Assembly: GCA_032433595.1 (NCBI GenBank)
Contig: JASWJB010000082.1
Location: forward strand, 1-64,000
From: Conoideocrella luteorostrata
Taxonomy: Eukaryota; Ascomycota; Sordariomycetes; Hypocreales; Clavicipitaceae
Direction: 5' to 3'
Length of the DNA stretch: 64,000 nucleotides
Below the pieces are notes generated by a model. It did no database searches and was not told the DNA's origin. It was given only the letters and a program-made list of their open reading frames with translations. This document shows positions 47,586 to 59,105 of this stretch, in pieces. Each line of letters opens with the position of its first letter. Positions within the stretch are counted from its first letter, which is position 1. The translations under genes were made by a program, and so were the position numbers.

Positions 47586-50500
47586 ATGGCGAGCTCTTGC
47601 GCGACCGATCTGGATGATGTCTGGGGGCCGGTAGTGGACGATTGCCGCCGGACCTTTGATTTCACCTTGCTCTTTGAGCAGTCAATTCTCTCGACTTTAC
47701 CAACTGCCATATTCCTGATTCTCACCTTCTTGAGAATATGGCGACTCCTGCGCAGGGAACAGAGACTGGCAACAGGCGTTGTCGCCGCCGCCAAGGTTGT
47801 GCTCGTCTTGGCAGTAGGAGGACTGCAGTTGGCGCTGGCGGTGCTATGGTCTCGCGATGCCAGCACCAGGACGCGAATGTCAATTGCCTCAACAGTAATC
47901 TCTTTGCTGGCCAGTTTGACGATGGCGCCGCTCTCCTGGCTTGAGCACACTCGAACCATCAAGCCGTCTCTCTTGATCTGCTCTTTCCTGCTTCTCATGA
48001 CGCTTCTGGACATGGCACAGGTTCGTACCTTGTGGACACTACCGAACGCCAACGAAACCATTGCCTCCTTGTTCACTGCCTCATACGCCATCCGAACCGT
48101 ATTGCTCATTCTCGAGAGCCTCCCGAAGAAGCTGACTCGCGAGGTCGACATCGCTCGCAGCCCCGAGGACAAGTGTGGCGTTGTTTCGCGCAGCTTTTTC
48201 CTTTGGCTTGTTCCTCTGATCTACGCCGGTTTCCGGAAAACACTTGGGGTTGGCGACCTGTACGCGCCACCCGTTGATGCTGCACCTAGTCCGTTGGAGG
48301 AGAAGCTCTGGCAAGGATGGAAGAAATGTAAGTGCTTGCGCTTGTCGCGACAAGGGGAACTACCTGCGGGCGACGATTACTGACAGTTCTTTCTCCGTAG
48401 CCAAGCCAGGGTCCAAAAACAGGCTGTTGGTCGTGACTGCGCGAGCCCTGTTGCCTCGTTTACTGAGTCCTGTCATTCCAAGACTCTGCATGGTCGGCTT
48501 CATGGTTACCACGCCCGTCCTCCTCTCGCGTCTAATCGCCTTTCTGGACGAGCGTCCCGAGTCCCCCAACCACGGCTACGGCCTGCTTGGCGCCTACGCC
48601 CTTGTCTACATTGGCCTCGCCGTCGCAAATGCCTGGTATTTCCACCAGACTTTCAAATTTATTACATGTGTACGAGGCGGACTTGTGGCTATGGTGTACG
48701 GCCGAACCATGCGGTTGAGCACGTCGGCCATTGACAAATCATCGGCTGTGACCGTCATGAGTGCTGACATCGAGCGAATTGCCCTTGGATTGAAGACTAT
48801 TCACGATATCTGGGCCAATGTAATCCAGGTTGCCCTGGCCGCGTGGCTGCTTGAGAAACAGACCGGCGTTGCCATTGTGTTGCCACTCGTTGTCGCTGCC
48901 GCCTGCGGCTATGGAACCTTGAAGGTCAGCGGAGCCGCCGGTGGCCAGCAGGCAAACTGGCTCAAAAAGATCGAGAAGCGTATCGAAGTTACCACCAGGA
49001 CCTTGTCCTCCATGCGAGGCGTCAAGATCACTGGCCTTACGACCAAGTTGGCGGGCTCTATCCAAGATTTGAGAGCTGCAGAGCTGCAAGCGGCCGCCAG
49101 TTTCCGTTGGTGGCAGGTTGGGGCGCTGATTATGGGCTTTGTTCCTGTCATGATCAACCCTGTGCTTACCTTTGCCATTTTCATCGCCGTCGCCCACGGA
49201 AAGTCTGAGCCACTGGACGCTTCGAGGATGTTTGTCTCGCTGTCGTTCTTGACAATCATGTCGCAACCGCTGAGCATGCTCTTCCAGTCTGGCCCTCAGA
49301 TCTCCTCCATGATTGCCTGCTTTGATCGTATCGGTAAATTCGTTGAGACGAAGGAACGGGAAGACCTTCGCGAGAATGTTGGAGAGAAGGCAGCTGATGA
49401 TATAGAGATTCGTGGCGGAAAGTTTGCTTGGTCACCTGACTCGACGCCGAATCTTCAAAATGTCGACATTTCGTTTCCTCGTGGTAAGCTAACGATGATT
49501 ATCGGACCTGTTGGGTGTGGCAAGTCCACTCTATTGAAGGGTCTCCTCGGAGAGGTACCACATACTCAAGGCACCGTTAATATGCCCTCTGCCAGTGTTG
49601 CATTTTGCGACCAAACGCCCTGGATTATGAATGGCACCGTCAAGGAAAACATCACCAAGTTCTCAAGTGAAGATGAAGACTACTACAACACTGTATTGAC
49701 CGCTTGTGCTCTTCATGAGGACCTCGTCCAGCTATCTGACGGTGACGCGTCCAAAGTAGGGAGTAAAGGCATTACCCTAAGCGGCGGCCAAAAGCAACGT
49801 GTATCCCTCGCACGCGCCCTCTTTGCTCGGCGTAACATCAACCTGTTCGATGACGTCCTAAGTGGTCTGGATGCCACGACTGCAACTCAGGTTTTTGCTT
49901 ATGTTTTTGGGCCGGATGGTATTCTCAAACGGAATGGATCTACGGTGGTACTCGCAACACATGCAGTTCATTTTCTACCGTACGCAGACCATATCGTATG
50001 CATCGGGCCTGGCGGAGATATTGTCCAGCAGGGACCGTTCTTGGAGCTCAATGAAGCAGACGGCTACCTTCGCACATTAGATACCAACAGCACCCGCGCC
50101 CAGAATCTCCCCACATTCCCTGAATTCCACCCTATCATCGAAAGCCCACCGGAAAAGGATTTGGAAAGCAAGTCCACGACGATTACCGAGGAGTTTGCAC
50201 CTAAAACTGAACCGGGAAAGCCGCACGGTGTCTATCGTTATTACATCAAGTCGATTGGTCATATTATGGCTATTCTGTACGTCGTACTTGCTGCCATTTA
50301 CGCGTTTCTTTACACATTCCCTTATATTTGGGCCAAGTGGTGGACCGACGCCAATGCCCAAGACCCATGGAATCGCACAGCGTATTACATGGGCATCTAC
50401 GCCATGCTGCAGGTCCTTTGTCTTGTCTCCCTTGTCATATTTGCTTGGCACGCTGTCATCACGATTGTGACTACATCAGGGCTCAGTCTGCACCAAACAT

Positions 50501-52035
50501 TGCTCACAACAGCACTGCAGGCCCCGTTATCGTTCTTTGAGAGAACAGACACCGGCGTCACACTGAACAGGTTCAGTCAAGATCTGCAGATGGTCGACAA
50601 CGAGCTTCCCTTGGCAGCGCTGAACATTGCGTGCAGTGGGCTCATTCTAGTCGGTCAGATGCTTCTCATCATGAACACGTCGTATTGGATAGCGCTCTCT
50701 TTCCCGGCCATCATTTTGGTTCTCTGGGCATTACAGAGCGTATATCTGCGCACTTCTAGACAACTGCGACATCTCGACATCGAAACAAAAGCCCCTCTAT
50801 ACTCTCAGTTTGTCGAGTCGCTTGATGGTCTTGCTTCCATCCGTGCGTTTGGGTGGCAGGAGCCGCTCAAGGTCCTTCTCTATGATCACCTTGAGAAATC
50901 ACAGCGTCCATTCTATCTCCTGCTCGTCATCCAAAGATGGCTCAGCGTTGTTCTTGACTGCCTCACGGCCGGCTTTGTCCTCCTGCTTCTCATTATTGTC
51001 ATCATTGGCTTGCGTCATCAAGTCAGCCCCGGCTTTGCTGGTGTCGCCCTGGCGAATCTGATCAACCTGAGTGGCTCGTTGACAACTGTTGTCAACGTTT
51101 GGACACAGATGGAAACATCGATTGCCTCAATCCAGAGAATTCGCGACTTTGAGAAAGATGTTCCGTCTGAGACCAAAGGGCTGAGCAAGACTGCAGTAAC
51201 CTCGGACTGGCCGAGCAAGGGAGAAATAAACATTCAAAACCTGGTCGCCACGTATAAAGACGGCGCAATCACGGCTCTGAGAAACTTAACAATGGGCATT
51301 AAGCCCGGTGAGAAGATTGGCATCTGTGGTCGCACTGGCAGTGGCAAGACATCCCTGACCCTTGCCCTCTTCCAGATGATTGGCATCGACAAGGGCTCCA
51401 TCACAATTGACGGTGTTGACATCGCACACGTCGATCCCAACATATTACGAAGTAGCCTCAACGGCATTCCCCAAGATCCTTACTTCATGGCTGGCTCAGT
51501 GAGACTTAACGCCGACCCAAACGGTACCAAGTCCGACGAAGAAATCATGAAGGCACTGACCTCGGTTCATCTTGACCATATAATTAAGAGCAAGGGTGGG
51601 TTAGACGCTGAGATGGAGGATGGCTTGTTTTCACAGGGTGAGAAGCAGCTTTTCTGTCTCGCCCGTGCTATCCTAAAACGCAGTAAGATTGTGGTATTTG
51701 ATGAAGCCACAAGCAAGTAAGTTTTCTTTTCTTTTTTCCTTTTCCTCTTTTTTTTACCGGGAAGGGGGGGATGAAACATTGGAGAAAATAAAAAGCTAAT
51801 TTGTGAAATAAATAGCATTGATGTTAAGACTGAGGTTCTGATCAACAAGGTGATTGAGGAGGAATTTAAAGGGTTCACGGTCATCACAATTGCGCACCGC
51901 TTGAAATCAATACTGAGCAGCGATCGTATCGCCGTTCTCGAAGCGGGTGAGCTTATAGAATTTGATAGTCCAGACGTGCTTCTCAGTCGAGAGTCAAGGT
52001 TCAAGGCGTTGTTCGAGGCGTATGACAAAGAGTAG
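47586..52035 (+). CDS. ABC transporter, ABCC (MRP/YCF1-like) family
   Basis: Three exons (47586-48327, 48401-51716, 51816-52035) give 1,425 residues, normal for a full ABCC pump. Introns are 73 and 99 nt, both with GTAAGT donors. An N-terminal TMD0 of about five TM segments (residues 30-190) is followed by TMD1, NBD1 (Walker A GPVGCGKSTLL, signature LSGGQKQR, Walker B NLFDD), TMD2 and NBD2 (Walker A GRTGSGKTSL, variant signature FSQGEKQ, Walker B IVVFDEATS). The last exon supplies the H-loop (TIAHRL). NBD1 ends Walker B in Asp rather than catalytic Glu, as is common in ABCC proteins. ABCC pumps in fungal NRPS clusters export or store the product; this one is probably for efflux or vacuolar sequestration. 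Confidence 0.95.
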
Positions 52036-52729
52036 TTTTGGGCATCTTTCTATGAGCTAACACATCTAACTACCTTTTGGACGCCAATAAGGCTCCTTAC
52101 ATGTTGCTAAGAGCATTTTTGACTAGTTAAAACGTTTAAATAGGTGACACGTTTTCTAGGGGCGGGTCACCTATACCATAATACCCGGGATGCTAGCTTA
52201 GAGCCTTCCAAATACTAAAGAGAGCAATAGACGCGGCAGAAGCTATTAGATATATCGTAGCATGTATAACACTATTCTCTCCTTGGGTAACTCCCCTCTG
52301 TTAGGGCTTTAAGAGGTGTAGCTGCTAACGGCAGAGCCTAAAAGGTTGTCCAACTTGACTCCACGTGAGTTTGCTGCCGTCTTCCATTCGGGGCCTTTTG
52401 AGAGCCTCTTACCGGACACCCTGGCATTCAGACATGTATACACACATCCTCAAATTCTATAAGACCACCCCCTCCAGCTTGAATACACCCCCAATAAGCT
52501 TGGTCGGCGGGGGAGAAAAATCGGAGGGTATGTAGGGCTCCACCGTCCTAGTTACTCGTGAGGTACATAAGCCGCCATTTATCCCCCCTCCAGGGCTACT
52601 CCTCTAGCACATAGAATCATTGTACCAGATTTATTGTATTCCCACCGTGAATATTTGATCGATCGTACCTACTTTGGTCTCTCAACTGGCGATTCATTGC
52701 TCAGATACCATCCCCCCCAATATTTGAAC
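52036..52729. other. Intergenic, promoter of the methyltransferase gene
   Basis: I see no gene. There is no detectable trace of the missing adenylation-domain half in this stretch, although a decayed one could escape notice by eye. Confidence 0.4.
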
Positions 52730-54319
52730 ATGGACCAATCCAATCTGTCACAGGCCGCGAGCATTCTACGCAGCCATGAGTGCGTCGAAGATGCGGTCGT
52801 ATTACTGCAAGACGACTTGGATGGCGAGATGGTCGCTTTTCTCACTCTGCGCAAGCTCGCTGTCGAGCATCACATCCAGAGTCTTGCGCAAACTGACGAT
52901 GGATATGAATCCCAGCAAGTTGAGTTGTGGGAGACGGTCTTTGATGAAGCGGTATACCCTACCATTGAGAACAACATGCGGCCCGAAGAGATTGGGAGGG
53001 ATTTTCACGGCTGGATTTCCGCCTACGATGGGAGCCTTCTGGGCAGCACAGCAATGCAAGAGTGGCTCGATGACACAATGAACACCATTCTTTCTTGCAA
53101 CGGCGACCGTCCATTAGATGTACTCGAGCTCGGCACAGGCTCTGGGATGATCCTCTTCAACATGACGAAGCGGCTGCGCTCCTATCTTGGGATTGAGCTG
53201 ACCCAAGCAGCTGTGGAGTTTGTCACGGCGACCGCAAAGTCGATGCCGGAATTGGCAAATAAAGTGCGTGTCCGGCAGGGCGCAGCGACCGACTTGCATC
53301 TCTTCGAGTCGGCTTCCCCGGAGGTGGTCATCATCAACTCCGTCGCACAGTACTTCCCGAGCCGAGAGTACCTGCTCAAGGTGGTGGAGAACATCCTGCG
53401 CCTCAAGAGCGTGCGGACAATCATCTTCGGTGATATAAGGTCCCATGCACTCAGGGAAGAGTTCTTCGTCAGTAAAGCGCTTTGCAAGCTTGGCGGAGAC
53501 GCAAGCAAGGAGGAAGTTGGACAAAAGGTGGCTGAAATGGCGCGAGCTGAGCTCGAGCTGCTCACTGATCCGGCTTTCTTTACTAGCCTGCAAGACCGGT
53601 TCTCTGACCGAATTGCACATGTGGAAATTCTGCCGAAGAAGATGAAAGCGACCAACGAGCTGAGTTGCTATCGCTATACCGCTGTGATTCATGTTATGGA
53701 TCAAGAACAAGCCCAGGAGATCCATCACATTCGGGAGGAAGATTGGATCGACTTTGCACAGGAAAATCTCGATTACGACACTCTGTGCCAGCGTTTAGCC
53801 TCGGCTGCAGACACCGTCGCCGTGAGAAACATCCCGTTCAGCAAGATAATGCTTGAGAGGCGTGTAGTCGACTCATTGCACAACAAGGAGGAAAACGTTG
53901 ATCGAAGTTCGGGCTGGCTGGCGTCTGTTAGTGAGAAGAGCCAGAAGGAGCCCTCTCTTTCACCTGTGGACTTGGTAGACATCTCCCGGAGAGCCGGCCG
54001 TCGAGTAGAGATGAGCTGGGCAAGGCAGCATACCCAGCGCGGTGGTTTGGATGCGATCTTTCACCGTTTTCAGGAGTCCAGTGACTGCGGCAGAGTTTTG
54101 TTCCGCTTCCCGACCGACCACCAGGGCCGCGCGCACAATGAGTTGACCAATCAACCGCTGGAGCAGCAGGCTAAGCAAGCGATCCAGCAGGAGTTGTACG
54201 AGTTGCTGGAGGAAAAGCTGTCATCAGATATGATGCCTGAGGAAATTTTGATCCTTGATCAGATACCAAAGAAAGGAGATGGCGAGGTGGACCGTCAGTT
54301 GCTCTCAAAGATGGTGTAG
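52730..54319 (+). CDS. Stand-alone NRPS-type N-methyltransferase (A8-MT-A10 fragment)
   Basis: A single exon of 529 residues. The ATG at 52730 is chosen because the upstream frame opens only with TTG. The whole protein matches the N-methyltransferase inserted in adenylation domains of enniatin/cyclosporin-type synthetases. The N-terminus (NLSQAASILRSHECVEDAVV) resembles the A8-A9 region. The SAM motif is VLELGTGSGMILFN, followed by GIELTQAAVEFV, GDIRSHALREEF and ELSCYRYTAVIH. The C-terminus (PEEILILDQIPKKGDGEVDR) is an A10-like end with Asp-Gly-Glu where GK is usual. No A1-A7 core and no T domain. It either N-methylates in trans or is a fossil of a lost module kept open. It follows the ABC gene on the same strand, 694 nt away. 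Confidence 0.85.
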   Translation: MDQSNLSQAASILRSHECVEDAVVLLQDDLDGEMVAFLTLRKLAVEHHIQSLAQTDDGYESQQVELWETVFDEAVYPTIENNMRPEEIGRDFHGWISAYDGSLLGSTAMQEWLDDTMNTILSCNGDRPLDVLELGTGSGMILFNMTKRLRSYLGIELTQAAVEFVTATAKSMPELANKVRVRQGAATDLHLFESASPEVVIINSVAQYFPSREYLLKVVENILRLKSVRTIIFGDIRSHALREEFFVSKALCKLGGDASKEEVGQKVAEMARAELELLTDPAFFTSLQDRFSDRIAHVEILPKKMKATNELSCYRYTAVIHVMDQEQAQEIHHIREEDWIDFAQENLDYDTLCQRLASAADTVAVRNIPFSKIMLERRVVDSLHNKEENVDRSSGWLASVSEKSQKEPSLSPVDLVDISRRAGRRVEMSWARQHTQRGGLDAIFHRFQESSDCGRVLFRFPTDHQGRAHNELTNQPLEQQAKQAIQQELYELLEEKLSSDMMPEEILILDQIPKKGDGEVDRQLLSKMV

Positions 54320-54576
54320 ATTAGTCTAGAACAGCCCTGTTGGTGAGCGGATAACTGGATTTGTTGTTATTGAATTAGACCCTCATGAACACTTATCTGT
54401 TACGATTTTTGAGCTAGATTTCCCAATTGTATCTCGAGTTAAACCAATCATATTTGACCCTGTCCTCGACATCTGTCCCTTTTTCCGGGAGCCGCGTGGG
54501 CCACCAAGAAGCCCTGCGGTCCGCCAACGTTCGAATAGAAACAATTCTATCTCCTCTGAATCGACGGAAATACGAC
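54320..54576. other. Short convergent intergenic region
   Basis: The region between the methyltransferase stop and the stop of the next gene on the minus strand shows no features. Confidence 0.4.
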
Positions 54577-56741
54577 TTAATAGTGATAGGGGTTAAGTTT
54601 CATTTCTTTCCAGTCGCTCGGGACGATTTCCCCACGGAATACAGCGCCGTTAGCCTGAGGGTGCTTGCCAAACCATTGATGCTTGTTCCCAAACTTCTTT
54701 AACGCCATGCCTTTGTCGTCGTCGGCGCAAATGGCCTCAAATTGAATACCTAAAGTTAATTTCTTATGATAAGCATGCGATATGTTCGAGTTGCAACATG
54801 TGTTAAGCACATACCTTGAAGCAGCCACTCATCTCTCTTTGCTTTTTTACTCCGAGCTTGATCAAACAACTCCAAACTTTTAATGTCGCGAATATCAACT
54901 ATATCCTTCCCAAAGACCTTTTTGAGATCAATATATGCTGACCTGGAGGATTCGGTGGGCAAGTCTTTCCCAATAATGATCTGCTTGCTCTCTCCAATTT
55001 TGAACGACAAAGGGCCATCAGCACCGCTGAACCAGTCGTCGCCCAATTTGAACGAGTATTTCAGGTTCTTGATAAAAACGCATAGCGGTGACACATCCCA
55101 GTCTGTAGGAGCGATTTTCAACTTTCTCACGATCTTCTTGTCGGAGCTGGTAAATGGTACCCAGGAGGCGTCTGGATGTTGGAACCAGGCATTAAGCGAG
55201 ATCAGCCTATTATCTGAAATCTCGAAGCCTGGTTTGACGCATTTTGCGTGTAATTTAATCCCTAGGTTTAGATACCAAAGTCAGAACAAGAAAGAAATGC
55301 TTCGAGAACATAAGAGATATCGTTTTGCTTTACACTTACCTTCGACTTTCCATTCATCATTTGGTATGAGATGACTTCTCCAGCTCTCAGCGGTAAGACT
55401 GATGGCATTAATACCATTAATCGCAATTGCGTCTGAGCCAAAGCTCGACTTCAAGTCTACCGGTATTCGAGTGCTAAATCCTCTTGGAGGATCGTCCGCA
55501 ATTGTGAACTCAGCCTTACCAGCAGGACCTTCTAATATGGCTCCAATTCGATCATATGTCCCAGCGGTAAGGTCTTCGGACAACTTGAACCCAAATTCAA
55601 GGTCCTTAATCTTACTGCAAGGTGGTTTGTCTTCCAAAGAAAGTTGAGTTTCCAAATAGCGCGCTTTGTCACAGTCAGTTATAGCACGAGGTCTCAAACC
55701 TTGACTCGGCAGCAACCGCTTGTGATGGTTGTTCTTTGAGAGTGCCCAAAAGGCAATGAAAGCGGCACAAGGAAGCCGATTGAATTCGCCTCGTCTCAGT
55801 TGCTGCAGCTGGTCGTCGAATATTCGGTCGGGCTCTCCTTCATCAACTTCCATTGGCTCCAGATCCTGTTCTCCATAGTCGATCTCCATTCGCTCAATCA
55901 TCGGTCTCTGAGTTGTGAAAAACTCGCCGGAAGAGGCATCTATGTCTACATGAATATAGGCAAAGATCCGCGACATCCGGACATCTTCAGTAACGTCTCT
56001 ACCACTCGGACTGGCTTGGTAGTCAATATATCTCCTATGCTCGGTCCCAGGGTTTCTGTGAAGCAGAATTATTATCTACAAGTACTGCAAGGCTTAAATT
56101 GAGCACATGTGTACTTACCTGGCGATGACAACATGGCCGGTTCCATCCGGGCGACGGTATGCAACTCCAACCACACGGGGCAACCCACGCGGCGGCAGAG
56201 CAAGTGCCTCCGAGACACCACGATTGCTGCCGCGACGAAAGGACCACGTTCGAAATCGGATACCGAGTCTGGTAAGCGCTTGTATCATTTCGTCGATTGA
56301 CACACCGCGTCCTTCGCCAGGCCGACTTTCCGGAGGTATAGGGAGGCCAGTTCGCTGCGAGATATCTTCCGGTGTCGTGCCAAGAAGAACTGCACAAGTC
56401 ACAAAGAAGCAGTCATTTCGAATTGGTGCTCTGGTAATCCATTGGGTGAACGAATCTATCTTATCAAGTTGCACTTTTGTTTGATCGTCTCCCGTATCTC
56501 TTCGAGTTACCACTTTTGCATTTGCTATTGTAGATGTGGCATCCGCCCGCATTAGTTACAGCTTCCTTTCGTAACATAAAACATATTTTTGCTCACCAAA
56601 CTGATGTGATATAGCATCACCACGCTGCTCATTGTATAAGCCCCAACTATTCGTAGACCGAATTGGATTATCAGCAACTCCAGCCTTAGCTAGTTGGAAG
56701 CATAGCAGGCTGGTGAGCGTCAACACAACCTTTTTGTGCAT
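54577..56741 (-). CDS. Secreted papain-fold toxin-like protein with two tandem C-terminal repeats
   Basis: Five exons (56741-56597, 56524-56119, 56055-55340, 55261-54815, 54749-54577) encode 628 residues. The four introns (72, 63, 78, 65 nt) have good donors and YAG acceptors and all phases agree. A signal peptide (about 1-20) is followed by a domain with Cys87 (NDCFFVTC), His179 (GTGHVVIA) and Asp195 (YIDYQ). This order and the HVV...DYQ shape resemble papain-fold / glutamine-deamidase toxin domains. An acidic linker (about 230-265) leads to two repeats of about 105 residues (330-435 and 483-590), each with FGFKL/YSFKL, a VDL/IDLKK-x-FG-D core and DEW; fungal enterotoxin-like proteins have similar tails. 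Target and activity are unknown. A longer N-terminus from 56783 is possible but gives a poorer signal peptide. Confidence 0.7.
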
Positions 56742-58942
56742 AGCGCTAAGAACTTCAATCGGAAGTATAAGAAATAATTTCAAAGGATTTTAGGGCGTTG
56801 GTAAAGAGATATATTCGTAAATATGCGTATATCGTACTAATTATTTAGTACACCAACAGCAATAGCCATTATATACGTGCACAACGTTAATCTCGTGTCC
56901 AAACTTAGGTATTCTTCCTATAGTACTAACATCACATAAATACACTGATAAACGCGGCATTATTGTAACAAATTGAATATGAGTACGAGTATTACTATCG
57001 TCTGATAAATATCTACTCATATAACAGATTAAGTCGGCGATTTCAAAAACTGGGTTGGCTAGTCCTTTTATGGATAAATGCGCGAGAACTAGGTTCTAAA
57101 GAGATGAAAAGTGGTTGGATTAACTCGGAAGTTCGGCTTGAGTAATGCATCAATAAATGGAACCGTGGGTCTATCATGGAACTTGGAGAAAGGAGAATCG
57201 TGAAGAGAGAAACTAATATGTTTAGGAATCGAAGCTGATTGGTTGGAATCTTTGTTCGAGAGAAATTTATCTTCATACTGGTCGATGTTGCGCGTTGTGT
57301 TCCACCGCAAGAAGAACAGAGTATAAAGAAGCAACTCTACTTCCAGGTTGCAAGTCATAGGTCATCAGGCAACGATCAGCTCACTGCAAATTAGTACCAA
57401 GCTTTGTAGCAACTCTCGCCTCTTGGCATCAGTTGGCAGCATAGCGCAAACGGGGTAGATACATTTAGTGACATCGCGAGGACCCGCAGAGTCCCGGACA
57501 TTGGGAACGGATGTTACGTTACCATGAGAGACCGTCAGAGAGCTTTAAGCTTATTTGCATTTATTATGGGCCTTGCTGGCTCTCCGTAAAGAAATAGTTG
57601 CCAAAGGCAAATACCGGTCGGTGTCTTGGCTGATAAAAAGACGTCTGGTTTAGCGCATTTGGCGCACAGACAACCCTGATAAACATGATCCTTTCACCCC
57701 ATTTTTCTCCTTGTTTCATCTGAGGACACTTTGTCTAATGCACGCATAGTAAATCAGACCACGACCTCCCGTCGTACACTACTACCTCCGTATCATGCTG
57801 ATAGTGCTGTAATTATGTAGCCACGTTCCATTAGACTATCTCATCGCTGCGCCCTTAGGAGTTGGAGTACGAAACATATTTTTAATTATCGATTATGTTC
57901 ACCTTATCCTTTACAAGGGCAATATCTCGAACAATTCGTAGAGCCTCTATGTCGTGAAATTGAACGAAATGTCCACGTGCATTTTCGAAAATTGAATTTC
58001 GCATCTCTCACGGTTAGATGCTCGGTTGGATAGAGAAATCTCAGGGTGATCTACAGTACCACAGCAGTAATTCTGATCCACCACTATGAGCGATTTAGTT
58101 TGTTTTTGGCTCGGAATCACCCGAAGCCTACTGTAGGTGCCAGTTGTCGCTGCTGGAGCGCCAACCTACTTAACGGCATGTTAATAAATGGAAGTCAGAC
58201 AGCAATCCCCGGTACGCTCGCATCCAAATCACTATACTAAATATACCGATACCTTTGATAGAAATAGTATACATATGCCAATTGCTCAATCTCTTCAGTT
58301 ATTCAGCAATGATGGTTTGCCTTTATATGGTAGTATCTATGTAGGAGGAAAAAAAATTATTCGGAGCCGCTAGTGTTCATGCTGGGAGGAAAATATAAGG
58401 CTGATGGTAGGGTGTTAACCGTAGCAACTATCGGCGGATTTGTAAATAAATGCGTAACTATTTGGGCGTGCTCCAGCTGTTTCACATTGTCGTCGGATCA
58501 GCGATTTATTGGCCCTGACGGACGTAGTGGCCGGCTATCGACGATGATTTATCCGAGCAATTTGAGAAAAATTTCCACGTGCATGGATCATGTGGCAGTA
58601 TGGAAGCCAATCTCTAAACAATAGACATTATGCTTTAAATGCAACCGTTTTTGCCGAGTCATGCTACTTGGAAGAAACAAAATTGCAAGCGTAAGCTATA
58701 CCCATGCGTGTCAACGTTTTCATTCTAAGTCCGAGTAGCATGACTCAGTTTAAGGTGAGCACGAGGGTGAAACTTCTTCACTTTAAATTAATAAGACATA
58801 ATTAGAGTTAATTAAAGTATAGGCACATGTTCAGCATTGTGCATTTACCAAATGTTTCAAATTGATTAACATCGCATCACTTTTTTTATTTTTTGCTTCT
58901 ACAGTCCTATGCGAAAAATAAAAAAATCGAATATAATTGAAC
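56742..58942. other. AT-rich intergenic region
   Basis: Over 2 kb with only short ORFs (60-90 codons) lacking domains or signal peptides. I see no gene. The right end is the promoter of the NADase gene. Confidence 0.45.
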
Positions 58943-58950
58943 TATATAAA
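58943..58950 (+). promoter_or_regulatory. TATA box of the NADase gene
   Basis: TATATAAA lies 156 nt upstream of the ATG at 59106 within an AT-rich promoter. It is the best core-promoter candidate for this gene. Confidence 0.45.
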
Positions 58951-59105
58951 GCGCTTGGGACTAGCAGCTGATTCTTATTATCTCGGCATTGCAGAAAGCC
59001 ATTCACCTGAGACAAGCATTCTTCCTATTTACTCTGCTTATCTGCTTTTCAATCTATTTTTCTGATTTTCAAAATTTTGTGCTACAATCGAAGCGCAAGT
59101 ACATC

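Noticed and set aside
47384..48172. 262-codon minus-strand ORF
   Set aside because: Antisense to ABC transporter exon 1; Ser/Arg-rich, as is usual for antisense translation of membrane helices.
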